A stretch of 39,119 nt of DNA from NCBI GenBank assembly GCA_002689135.1, contig NZEU01000021.1:18553-57671 (forward strand), given 5' to 3'. The notes under the pieces were generated by a model that was not told the origin of the DNA, made no database searches, and saw only the letters and a list, made by a program, of their open reading frames with translations. This DNA is from Porticoccaceae bacterium. GTDB lineage: Bacteria > Pseudomonadota > Gammaproteobacteria > Pseudomonadales > Porticoccaceae. The position numbers and the translations under genes were made by a program. This document shows, piece after piece, positions 10,961-19,438 of this stretch (within the stretch, counting starts at the first letter, position 1; each line of letters starts with the position of its first letter).

Positions 10961-11598
10961 TAAGTCAGGCAAGTCAGCGAAGTATTGTGGTCATCAGTGT
11001 AACTGCGGCTCTATTAATGCTGGTGTTAGTGCTTGTGCATTCCCTTACTCGAGAAATTATCTACTCAAATACACTTTCTTCCAAAAAGGAAAAGTTACTA
11101 GAACTCATACCAAAGCGCTATCGTACTGGAGACATCCACATTGAGTCATTATCAGTGCCCAAAGCGCATTGGACTTCACTTGGGCTTGAAAATAGCATAA
11201 ATTATCACGTTGTTAATAACTTCGGTATTCCTGTAGCAGTAATAATCCCAGCGATTGGAAAAGGATACAGTGGCAATATCAAAATACTAGTTAGTATTGA
11301 TATGAGGGGAAGTATTATTTTTGTCCGCGTAACTTCCCATCAAGAAACACCAGGATTAGGAGACCAAATAGAAATCACCAAGAGCCAGTGGATAAGTCAA
11401 TTTTCTGGAAGATCTCTCTCCAATACAACTGAGGCCGACTGGGGTTTAATCTCTGATGAAGGAGCTTTTGACTCATTTACAGGAGCAACAATAACGCCTC
11501 GAACAGTTGTGCGACAAGTCTTCGCTGCTCTAAATTTTGGCTACACTATCTTAAATAGAGGCCATGATAGCCTCAAAAAAGTTGAAGGAATGAATTGA
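10957..11598 (+). CDS. rnfG: RnfG-like periplasmic flavoprotein subunit (RnfG/NqrC family)
   Basis: 'GKGYSGNIKILVSIDMRGSI', 'HQETPGLGDQIE', flavinylation motif 'DSFTGATITPRTVV'. Confidence 0.94.
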   Translation: MISQASQRSIVVISVTAALLMLVLVLVHSLTREIIYSNTLSSKKEKLLELIPKRYRTGDIHIESLSVPKAHWTSLGLENSINYHVVNNFGIPVAVIIPAIGKGYSGNIKILVSIDMRGSIIFVRVTSHQETPGLGDQIEITKSQWISQFSGRSLSNTTEADWGLISDEGAFDSFTGATITPRTVVRQVFAALNFGYTILNRGHDSLKKVEGMN

Positions 11599-12251
11599 TG
11601 AACGATTCTTCATTCTTTAAAAATAATAAGAAACAACTCTGGACCAACAACTTAACGCTGATCAAACTTATGGGTATAACGCCAGTACTGGCAATTACTA
11701 CTACTCTGTGCAGTGCACTTGCTTTAGGACTCGCAACACTGCTCATTCTAATAAGTTCTAACGTTCTAATTTCAGTGTTGCGTAAAAACTTAACTGAAAA
11801 AACGCAGATTCCATTTACCATCCTAGTGGTCGCCACTTTAGTATCTATTACTGATCTCTTGATGCAAGCTTTCGCTTACGAGCTATCTAGTTCAATTGGG
11901 ATCTTCGTCCCGCTCATTGCAACTAACGGCATCGTATGGGACCGAGTAAGAGAAATTGCATACCACAAGACCGTTGCACACGCAGCATATGACGGATTAG
12001 TTTGCGGCACCGCTTTTTTAATCGTTCTATCGGTTGTAGGAGTGTCACGCGAACTTTTAGGCGCAGGCACAATTTTTAAGAATATGCACCTAATATTCGG
12101 TCCAGCCGCAAAAAACTGGGTAGTCCACCCTTTCAGTGAAAACTTTGAAGTGCTGATTTTCAATTTTCCTTGTGGCGCATTTTTTATCTTAGCGGCTCTT
12201 CTAGCTGTAAAAAATACCATCGACCTTTATTCGCACGAACACACCAAATAA
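11598..12251 (+). CDS. rnfE: RnfE-like membrane subunit (RnfE/NqrD family), lacking the cluster-ligand cysteines
   Basis: 'LWTNNLTLIKLMGITPVLAITTT', 'SSIGIFVPLIATNGIVWDRV', 'AAYDGLVCGTAF', 'SRELLGAGTIF'; ATG 11598 overlaps the rnfG stop (TGATG). Confidence 0.93.
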   Translation: MNDSSFFKNNKKQLWTNNLTLIKLMGITPVLAITTTLCSALALGLATLLILISSNVLISVLRKNLTEKTQIPFTILVVATLVSITDLLMQAFAYELSSSIGIFVPLIATNGIVWDRVREIAYHKTVAHAAYDGLVCGTAFLIVLSVVGVSRELLGAGTIFKNMHLIFGPAAKNWVVHPFSENFEVLIFNFPCGAFFILAALLAVKNTIDLYSHEHTK

Positions 12252-12426
12252 ATTGCACACATCGCTACAACTGAAGACTTACCAAGTTAAATATTAGCAA
12301 GACATTAATTTTGACATAAGGAATTTTTTATTCATCAATATAAAAAAAGAGAATGCACCATTGCAATTACGAGGCTATGATTAACTCAAAGCTTGGAACT
12401 ATAATTATGGTTCAATAACCTAGCCA

Positions 12427-13461
12427 ATGGACAGAATTTCAATAATAAAGCCTGATGACTGGCACGTGCACCTTCGAGATAAAGACGCGTTAGAAACAAC
12501 GGTTCCTGCAGCGATACGTTGCTTTGAACGTTGCATAATAATGCCTAACTTATCGCCGCCCGTCACGTCAGCGGAGTTAATCAAAAGGTATCGTGACTCA
12601 ATACTTAAATACAAACCATCTAATAGCAAATGGACTCCCCTGATGGTTATGTATCTGACCGATCATACATCAATAAAATGTATAAGAACCGCATTTGATC
12701 AAGGCCTGATCTTTGGTTGCAAATACTACCCAGCTGGCGCAACAACTAACTCAGCATCTGGTGTCACAAATCTTAATGGGTTAGACGCGGTATTTAACGT
12801 TATGCAAGAACTGGGAATAACACTACAAATCCACGGCGAGGTGACTGATAGCTCGGTAGATATTTTCGACCGTGAGAAAATATTTATTGATCGTCACTTG
12901 ACACAAATAAAACATAGGTTTCCTGAATTGAAGATCGTGTTTGAGCATGTCACGACAAAACAAGGTGTAGAGTTTGTAAGAGACAGTGATAAATACATCG
13001 CTGCCACTATCACACCGCAACACCTGCTTTTTAACAGAAACGATATGCTTGTCGGTGGTATAAGACCACATCTCTTTTGTCTACCAATTTTAAAGCGAGA
13101 CCTACATCAAAATGCTCTGATTAAGGCCGCAACCAGTGGAGAAAAGAAGTTTTTTTTAGGGACAGATTCAGCGCCCCACTCTCGCGAAGACAAAGAGAAT
13201 ATCTGCGGATGCGCCGGTTGCTTTAGTCATCATGCAGCCATCGAGTTGTATGCTGAAGCTTTTGAGAGAGCAGGCGCGTTGCATCGGTTAGAACAATTTG
13301 CGAGTAAAAATGGCGCCGAATTTTATGGTTTAAAAACAAATTCCGAGTTTATTTCATTACTACGTGACCCATGGCGAGTGCCGGATCAGATAGATTACCG
13401 AGATTCCTATTTAGTGCCGTTAGGGGCAGGGCTCACTCTAAATTGGCGGCTTGAAACCTAA
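12427..13461 (+). CDS. pyrC: Dihydroorotase (E. coli type)
   Basis: 'ISIIKPDDWHVHLRDKDAL', 'MPNLSPPVTS', 'FLGTDSAPHSREDKENICGCAGCFS'. Confidence 0.97.
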   Translation: MDRISIIKPDDWHVHLRDKDALETTVPAAIRCFERCIIMPNLSPPVTSAELIKRYRDSILKYKPSNSKWTPLMVMYLTDHTSIKCIRTAFDQGLIFGCKYYPAGATTNSASGVTNLNGLDAVFNVMQELGITLQIHGEVTDSSVDIFDREKIFIDRHLTQIKHRFPELKIVFEHVTTKQGVEFVRDSDKYIAATITPQHLLFNRNDMLVGGIRPHLFCLPILKRDLHQNALIKAATSGEKKFFLGTDSAPHSREDKENICGCAGCFSHHAAIELYAEAFERAGALHRLEQFASKNGAEFYGLKTNSEFISLLRDPWRVPDQIDYRDSYLVPLGAGLTLNWRLET

Positions 13462-13467
13462 ATAAAT

Positions 13468-14112
13468 ATGAAGCATCAAGAAAATTTATACCCTATATCA
13501 CAGCGTTTCAGAGGTTTTTTGCCAGTAGTCGTAGATATCGAAAGTGGCGGCTTCAACGCCCAGACCGATGCTCTTCTCGAAATAGCAATCGTAATTTTAG
13601 AAATGGATGACAAATTCAAACTATCAATTAAGAGTAGTATTAATAAGAATATTACTCCATTCGTTGGCTCAGTGATTGAACCCTCATCTCTGGAATTTAC
13701 AGGAATAAACCCACATGACTCTCGTCGTATAGCAATTGATGAAGTAGATGCTTTAAGAAAAATATTTTTACCAATCCGTCGTGAAATTAGCAGGACCAAA
13801 TGCACTCGGGCTATTTTAGTCGGACATAACGCTCATTTTGACTTAGCCTTCATGAACGCTGCAATCAAGCGCACAAACATCAAACGCAGTCCTTTTCATC
13901 CTTTTTCATGTTTCGATACTTCATCGCTAGCTGGTCTGGCGTACGGACAAACCGTTCTTGCGAAAGCGTGCCGAGTGGCTGGCATAGGCTTTAGTAACGA
14001 AGAAGCGCACAGTGCACTTTATGATGCAATAAAAACTGCTGAATTATTTTGCCAAATAGTTAATTTGTGGCGAGACGTTGGAGGATGGAAAGATCAAAAA
14101 TTTTTGGATTAG
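13468..14112 (+). CDS. rnt: Ribonuclease T
   Basis: DEDDh exonuclease motifs 'VVVDIESGGFNAQTDALLEIA', 'LVGHNAHFDLAFMNAA', 'FSNEEAHSALYDAIKTAELF'; follows pyrC. Confidence 0.95.
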   Translation: MKHQENLYPISQRFRGFLPVVVDIESGGFNAQTDALLEIAIVILEMDDKFKLSIKSSINKNITPFVGSVIEPSSLEFTGINPHDSRRIAIDEVDALRKIFLPIRREISRTKCTRAILVGHNAHFDLAFMNAAIKRTNIKRSPFHPFSCFDTSSLAGLAYGQTVLAKACRVAGIGFSNEEAHSALYDAIKTAELFCQIVNLWRDVGGWKDQKFLD

Positions 14113-14136
14113 TGGACAGAATCTAATGTGAATTCT

Positions 14137-14191
14137 ACAAAACATTGGATAAGCAATTTCACACAATGTGATTAATAGTGTTTTGTTTTTT
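14137..14191 (+). terminator. Candidate terminator between convergent rnt and rsmI
   Basis: ACAAAACA (14137-14144) pairs with TGTTTTGT (14179-14186), followed by a T-run; the loop is long. Confidence 0.35.
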
Positions 14192-14203
14192 AAAAAAGTT
14201 AGC

Positions 14204-15064
14204 TTAAAAGACCCTTTTCTTAGCTTGAACTGCCAACGCTTTTTTATATAACATCTGCTTGTGAAACCCAGTAATCTTTGAAGCTAGGGCGGCCGCTTTA
14301 CTCGGAGATAGTTCCTCCATCAAAAGATTCAATATTCTCTCGGACTCAATTTCTGAACCCTCTGCTTTTTCTTGTTTACCTGCAACAACTAATACAATTT
14401 CACCGCGTCGTTGATTCGGATCAGACTTAATAAATGCATAAAGTTCTCCAAGTAAAGCACGATGATATGTTTCAAATTTTTTACTAATTTCACGCGCTAA
14501 AAAAGCAGTACGATCCGCGCCAAAGATCTGACATGCATCCTGCAAAGTACCTAGTATACGATGGGGCGCTTCATAAAATATTAGAGTCTCTTTACAGTTA
14601 CATAAAGACTTCATCGAAGATCTCCTTTGAGAGGCCTTGGCTGATAGAAATCCTATAAATCTAAATTGATTGGGCGGTAACCCAGATACACTGATTGCCG
14701 CAATTAGTGCAGAACAACCGGGTACAGGGATTACATTATGACCAGCATCACGTGCACGAGACACCAAACGATATCCGGGATCTGAAATAAGTGGAGTTCC
14801 GGCATCTGAAATAAATGCCACGGACTCTCCGCATGACAGATAGTACATAATTTTTTTCAAAACCTGTTGGTCGTTTTGCTCTTGATAGCTTATTGTTTGG
14901 CAGTGTATGCAATAATGATCTAAAAGTAGTTTGCTATGTCGAACACTCTCGCAGGCGACAATAGCAACATCTTTCAGAATTTGGATACCACGAATGGTCA
15001 TATCTCCTAAATTTCCAATAGGTGTTGCTACAATGTACAAAGTCCCAGTTAACTCGATATTCAT
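14204..15064 (-). CDS. rsmI: 16S rRNA (cytidine-2'-O)-methyltransferase RsmI
   Basis: 'GTLYIVATPIGNLGDMTIRGIQIL', 'ISDAGTPLISDPGYRLV', 'VPVPGCSALIAAISVSGLP'. Confidence 0.96.
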   Translation of the reverse strand: MNIELTGTLYIVATPIGNLGDMTIRGIQILKDVAIVACESVRHSKLLLDHYCIHCQTISYQEQNDQQVLKKIMYYLSCGESVAFISDAGTPLISDPGYRLVSRARDAGHNVIPVPGCSALIAAISVSGLPPNQFRFIGFLSAKASQRRSSMKSLCNCKETLIFYEAPHRILGTLQDACQIFGADRTAFLAREISKKFETYHRALLGELYAFIKSDPNQRRGEIVLVVAGKQEKAEGSEIESERILNLLMEELSPSKAAALASKITGFHKQMLYKKALAVQAKKRVF

Positions 15065-15065
15065 T

Positions 15066-16967
15066 ATGAAATTTTGGATTCGCCGCGGTTCAATGTTAGT
15101 GACTATCTTAGCCTTTATGTGTTCGTGCGCGCCATCTACACCTCTGAAAACTTTCCCAGATCAAATATCAACGAATGAAGAATCCACACTTTATGAGCTT
15201 AAAAAGCGGCCTTCAGCGCTCGAATTATTTGAGCTTGCAGAAATAGCCGATGTAACTATCCAAAACAAACTATTTCTTGAGAGCGCAGTGCTTTATGAAA
15301 ACGAGGGTGATTATTTGGTATGTAGTGAAGTGTTAAAAAAAATTAATGGTGCACTACTCTCGGACGCCAACTACCTAGTATATGGCCTCCTAAAAGCCGA
15401 GATATTGAATCGTTATCGTGATTATTTAACTTTGCACACTTGGATCTCAGACGCGCGTCTTAAAACACTTGTTAAAGACCAAACTCATGAACAAAGAGTG
15501 ACTTGGATAAGTCTAATCATTGATTTAAATATCTCGATTGGAAATAACGAGTCGGTGTTTCACCAAGCTTATGAGCTAGCGAAACCACTCCCCGAGCATA
15601 AGCTTCAGAAGGTCCACAATAAAATTTGGGATGTGCTCAATCGCATTCCATTGAATAGGCTAATCAAACTAGACGAAAATACTGACGAAAGAAACCTATC
15701 TGGCTGGCTACAATTGGCAATAAAACATAGATTTCTACCGAATGATCAGATTAGTCGCTTAGAAAAAAGAACTATTTGGCGAACCAAATGGCCTCGACAC
15801 CCAGCGGCTATTATGCCTCCAGAGCAACTGACGAAGTCGTATGGCGAGGAGGCTAGTTCTATAGCATTACTCTTGCCAATGAGTAACTCGCATCTCACGG
15901 CAAGCAAAACTTTATTAGACGGTTTCTTAACTGCGTATTATCAAACTTGGGAACACGGCAACAGTGTGCCTTTGATAAAAATTTATGACACTACCAAGTC
16001 ACCTATTGAAAAACTTTATCCCAAGCTAATAAATGATGGAGCTGAGATGATTGTGGGACCAGCACGAAGCGAAAATGTACAGAATTTGTTGAAATTCCCG
16101 GATTTTCCTATCCCCGTTGTGACTTTGAATCGGGGTGACTTCAATATTGAAAAAAAACCAAAAAATTTCTTTCAATTTGGATTATCGCCGCTGGATGAAA
16201 TGAATCAGATTGCGAAACGAGCGTGGCTCTCAGGGAAAAGGAATGTCCTAATTATAGCACCAGAGGCTGGCTGGGGAAGGCGAGCGAGCGACTACTTTGA
16301 ACAAAAATGGCTTAAACAGGGAGGTGTTATCACGAATTCAGTGCGATACTCCACGCAAATAAAAGATTTTATAACTATATTAAAAAAACCACTAAATATA
16401 GATGCTAGTGAGAAACGTGGACTGGAGTTGCTTCGATACGTCAACAGTCGATTAAAATTAAGTTCTCGCCGTCGGCAGGACATTGATCTTGTAATTATCA
16501 TAAGCTTTCCATCAATAGGTAGACAAATAAAACCCTCTCTAGATTTTTTGTATGCCGCCGATCTTCCCATATATGCCACTTCTCACATATATAACGGTAC
16601 ACAACAAATTTCTCTTGATAATGACCTAGCAGATATAGAATTCTGCGCAATGCCATGGACTCTAGCTAACCAACTACCTGACGGGGTCTCTCCCAAAAAA
16701 GAGATGCACACAGCTTTGAAACACTTTTACGTACTCGGTTATGATGCTTTTATGATGTCACGGCAATTTTCTCAAATGCAACAAAAAGACCTGCCGAATC
16801 CCATGTTTTCGGCCACGGGAATCTTGGATTTAATAGATGGCAAGGTAAAACGAAAAACTGGATGGGCTAAGTTTAAGAACGGCAAAGTGATTCCAATTAA
16901 TTTCCCTTACAAGTCAGAAGAACTCAATTTGGTACCGTCTAAATTAAACATTAAACAAAGTAAATAA
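15066..16967 (+). CDS. lpoA: Penicillin-binding protein activator LpoA (LppC family lipoprotein)
   Basis: Lipoprotein-type signal '...ILAFMCSCAPS', TPR-like N-terminal region and periplasmic-binding-like C-terminal region ('SSIALLLPMSNSHLTASKTLLDGFLTAYYQ'); divergent from rsmI. Confidence 0.88.
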   Translation: MKFWIRRGSMLVTILAFMCSCAPSTPLKTFPDQISTNEESTLYELKKRPSALELFELAEIADVTIQNKLFLESAVLYENEGDYLVCSEVLKKINGALLSDANYLVYGLLKAEILNRYRDYLTLHTWISDARLKTLVKDQTHEQRVTWISLIIDLNISIGNNESVFHQAYELAKPLPEHKLQKVHNKIWDVLNRIPLNRLIKLDENTDERNLSGWLQLAIKHRFLPNDQISRLEKRTIWRTKWPRHPAAIMPPEQLTKSYGEEASSIALLLPMSNSHLTASKTLLDGFLTAYYQTWEHGNSVPLIKIYDTTKSPIEKLYPKLINDGAEMIVGPARSENVQNLLKFPDFPIPVVTLNRGDFNIEKKPKNFFQFGLSPLDEMNQIAKRAWLSGKRNVLIIAPEAGWGRRASDYFEQKWLKQGGVITNSVRYSTQIKDFITILKKPLNIDASEKRGLELLRYVNSRLKLSSRRRQDIDLVIIISFPSIGRQIKPSLDFLYAADLPIYATSHIYNGTQQISLDNDLADIEFCAMPWTLANQLPDGVSPKKEMHTALKHFYVLGYDAFMMSRQFSQMQQKDLPNPMFSATGILDLIDGKVKRKTGWAKFKNGKVIPINFPYKSEELNLVPSKLNIKQSK

Positions 16968-17109
16968 ATTTTGTCTTCAAAACAAAAAGATACATTGCCC
17001 TGATCAGAAAAACCCATACAGCGGTAAAAAAAGTTTTAAAATCTTAAATAGCTATCGAAGGGACCACAACTAGGAGATATAATTTAGCTTTGGACGCACC
17101 CTTACAAAG

Positions 17110-17685
17110 GTGTTTAGAGTGAATCAAAGAATTTTCAATTTCCACCAGCGGCTCGTAGAAGCAACAACTTCAATGGGTGACTCATTCACATCTGAAATTG
17201 TAAAAGCCGCAGAAATGATCTCATCTTCCCTTTTGCATGGCTGCACAATCTTTGCCTGCGGACACGATGGTCCTGCTAGTCAATTAGGGCAGCTTTTCAG
17301 TGAAAATTTAGCTGTAGGCACGCAAATTGAACGACCAGGCTTTCCAGCTCTAAGTCTTAACCAATTAAGTCAAAATCGATTAGGTGAGAATCGCTTTGCT
17401 CATGCACTATTTACTCATGGTAACCAATCCGATTTAGTACTTATTATAAGCAGAGGTGGCAGTCAGCCAGCGCTTCTAAAAACTGCGGATGCAGCTTTAG
17501 AAAGAGACATTAAGATCATACTAATCAGTCACAAAGATGATACCATATTGACAGAGAAGTTGGGTTACGAAGATCTTTGCATAGATATGAGCGATTACGA
17601 GTATTCTTTAATTAGTGCATTGCACCTTCAGGTACTGGAATGCCTCACAGAGCTTGTTGATTCGATGATATTAGGTAGTGAGTAA
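17110..17685 (+). CDS. diaA: SIS-domain protein, DiaA/GmhA family
   Basis: 'AAEMISSSLLHGCTIFACGHDGPASQLGQLFSENL', 'SDLVLIISRGGSQPALLKTADAA'; locus context lpoA-dolP. Start may be GTG 17119. Confidence 0.85.
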   Translation: MFRVNQRIFNFHQRLVEATTSMGDSFTSEIVKAAEMISSSLLHGCTIFACGHDGPASQLGQLFSENLAVGTQIERPGFPALSLNQLSQNRLGENRFAHALFTHGNQSDLVLIISRGGSQPALLKTADAALERDIKIILISHKDDTILTEKLGYEDLCIDMSDYEYSLISALHLQVLECLTELVDSMILGSE

Positions 17686-18252
17686 TTGAAAAGACTATTT
17701 ACTTTTTTTATTGTGAACATTTTTCTCACTAGTTGCACATCTGTTATGCATAACCTCACTGAAGATCCGATTGGTGAAGATAAAGCCGATACTGGACCGG
17801 GGTCTTTTTTAAATGATGTACATATGGCCACCGGAATAGGCGTAAACATAAAAAAAGCCGAACCCGAACTAGAAAAATCTCACATAAATGTCAATGTATA
17901 TAACTCAGTAGTCCTTCTCACTGGCGAAGTACCCAATGCGAAACTTAAAAAACTAGCTGGCGAAACAGCAAGAAAATTCAATCGAGTTAGGATTGTTCAT
18001 AATGAACTGCAAGAGCGAAATAACACATCTCTTATTTCTAGAGCCAACGATACCCTGATTACCAAAAAAATTCAGCTTAAGCTGAGGGTAGATGAGGGAG
18101 TTAAGGGTAGAGATTTTAAAATAATAACTGAAGACAGCGTGGTATACATGATGGCAATTATCTCAAAGTCAGAAGGTGATAAAGCAGTGAATATAGCGCG
18201 TGAAACTAGTGGCGTTAGACGAGTAGTTAAGGTATTTGAATACATAGATTGA
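17686..18252 (+). CDS. dolP: BON-domain lipoprotein DolP (YraP family)
   Basis: Lipobox 'FLTSC', two BON-like repeats ('INVNVYNSVVLLTGEVPNAKLKKLA'); TTG start. Confidence 0.85.
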   Translation: MKRLFTFFIVNIFLTSCTSVMHNLTEDPIGEDKADTGPGSFLNDVHMATGIGVNIKKAEPELEKSHINVNVYNSVVLLTGEVPNAKLKKLAGETARKFNRVRIVHNELQERNNTSLISRANDTLITKKIQLKLRVDEGVKGRDFKIITEDSVVYMMAIISKSEGDKAVNIARETSGVRRVVKVFEYID

Positions 18253-18305
18253 CTACAATCTACACAACTCCAGTAATTACACTTAAGATCAGTGCAAATA
18301 TGCTG

Positions 18306-18725
18306 TCACTTGATAACACGTAGAGATGGCTTGCCCTTTAAAGGATCCCGAGGCTTAGTTTTTGGTAACGATGACAAAACCTTTGGAGTCCGCGTTTGGG
18401 GCGGTGGCTCATTATCGGGGTCTGGCTCAAACATCATTCCCTGACCATTTTCCTGGGCATATATACCAAGTATTGACCCCATCGGACAAAAAATGTCTAT
18501 GGGAATCCCTCCAAACCTAGTTGAAAGTTTAATGTAGTCGTTATTCATTTCAAAATTTGTTACCGCTCGCGGAGCTATGTTTAAGATGATTTGCCCATTA
18601 GTCACGAAGTTCTGAGGCACCTCAACGTCATCATGATGAGCATCGACAACCACATATGGGGTGCACTCGTTATCCACGATCCATTCATAAAAAGCACGAA
18701 TAAGATATGGACGGTTGGATTTCAT
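18306..18725 (-). CDS. sspB: ClpXP protease specificity-enhancing factor SspB
   Basis: 'MKSNRPYLIRAFYEWIVDNECTPYVVVDA', 'GGIPIDIFCPMGSILGIYAQENGQGMMF'. Confidence 0.96.
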   Translation of the reverse strand: MKSNRPYLIRAFYEWIVDNECTPYVVVDAHHDDVEVPQNFVTNGQIILNIAPRAVTNFEMNNDYIKLSTRFGGIPIDIFCPMGSILGIYAQENGQGMMFEPDPDNEPPPQTRTPKVLSSLPKTKPRDPLKGKPSLRVIK

Positions 18726-18738
18726 GCTTCTGTCCTTC

Positions 18739-19359
18739 TTACATTTTAAATTCGCGTTCCAAGTCAGTCAGACTCTCATCAAACGCGCTTCTTCCGAACA
18801 CTCGTTTCATATAATCAAACAATGGCTGTGTTTGCGACGATTCAGGGATTTCGATTCCAAGATGCGACAACCTCCACAGTAACGGAGCCAAGCAACAGTC
18901 AACAAGAGTGTAATCCTCACTCATAAAAAATGGAAGATCCGAAAATATCGATGAAACGCCAATCAAAGATTCTCTGAGCTCTTTTCGAGCAATCAGTGCG
19001 GAATCTCCATTTGGATCTGATAAAATGGTGTTTGAAAGTCGACACCAGTCTTTTTCAATTCGAAAAATCCAAAGCCTGCTTTGGGCTCGTGCAACTGGGT
19101 AAACTGGTAGAAGCGGAGGATGTGGAAAACGTTCGTCTAAATACTCCATTACAACCTTAGACTCATAGAGAGCTAAGTCTCTGTCTACTAACGTGGGAAG
19201 AGTTCCGTAAGGGTTGGCCTCAAAGATTTCCTCAGCAACTAAGTTAGAACTCACGTCTTCGATTTCTACCGTCACTCCTTTTTCTGCCAACACTATGCGA
19301 ACTCGATGGCTGTACTGACAGACCGGATCAGAGAATAACGTCATTGAAGAACGTCTCAC
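18739..19359 (-). CDS. sspA: Stringent starvation protein A (GST-like)
   Basis: 'MTLFSDPVCQYSHRVRIVLAEKGV', 'NPYGTLPTLVDRDLALYESKVVMEYLDERFPHPPLLP'. Confidence 0.95.
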   Translation of the reverse strand: MRRSSMTLFSDPVCQYSHRVRIVLAEKGVTVEIEDVSSNLVAEEIFEANPYGTLPTLVDRDLALYESKVVMEYLDERFPHPPLLPVYPVARAQSRLWIFRIEKDWCRLSNTILSDPNGDSALIARKELRESLIGVSSIFSDLPFFMSEDYTLVDCCLAPLLWRLSHLGIEIPESSQTQPLFDYMKRVFGRSAFDESLTDLEREFKM

Positions 19360-19438
19360 ATTAACCTCTCAAATAATAAAATATCACTATACTCAGGTGT
19401 AGATTGCTAGCATAAAAATCTGGGATTGCTCAGGCTCT

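Noticed and set aside
11876-12220. 114-aa minus-strand ORF antisense to rnfE
   Set aside because: Shadow ORF of rnfE; no family resemblance, and rnfE itself is clearly coding.
14931-15065. Upstream extension of the lpoA ORF (starting 14931)
   Set aside because: Would overlap rsmI by 45 codons; the lipoprotein signal sequence clearly begins at ATG 15066.
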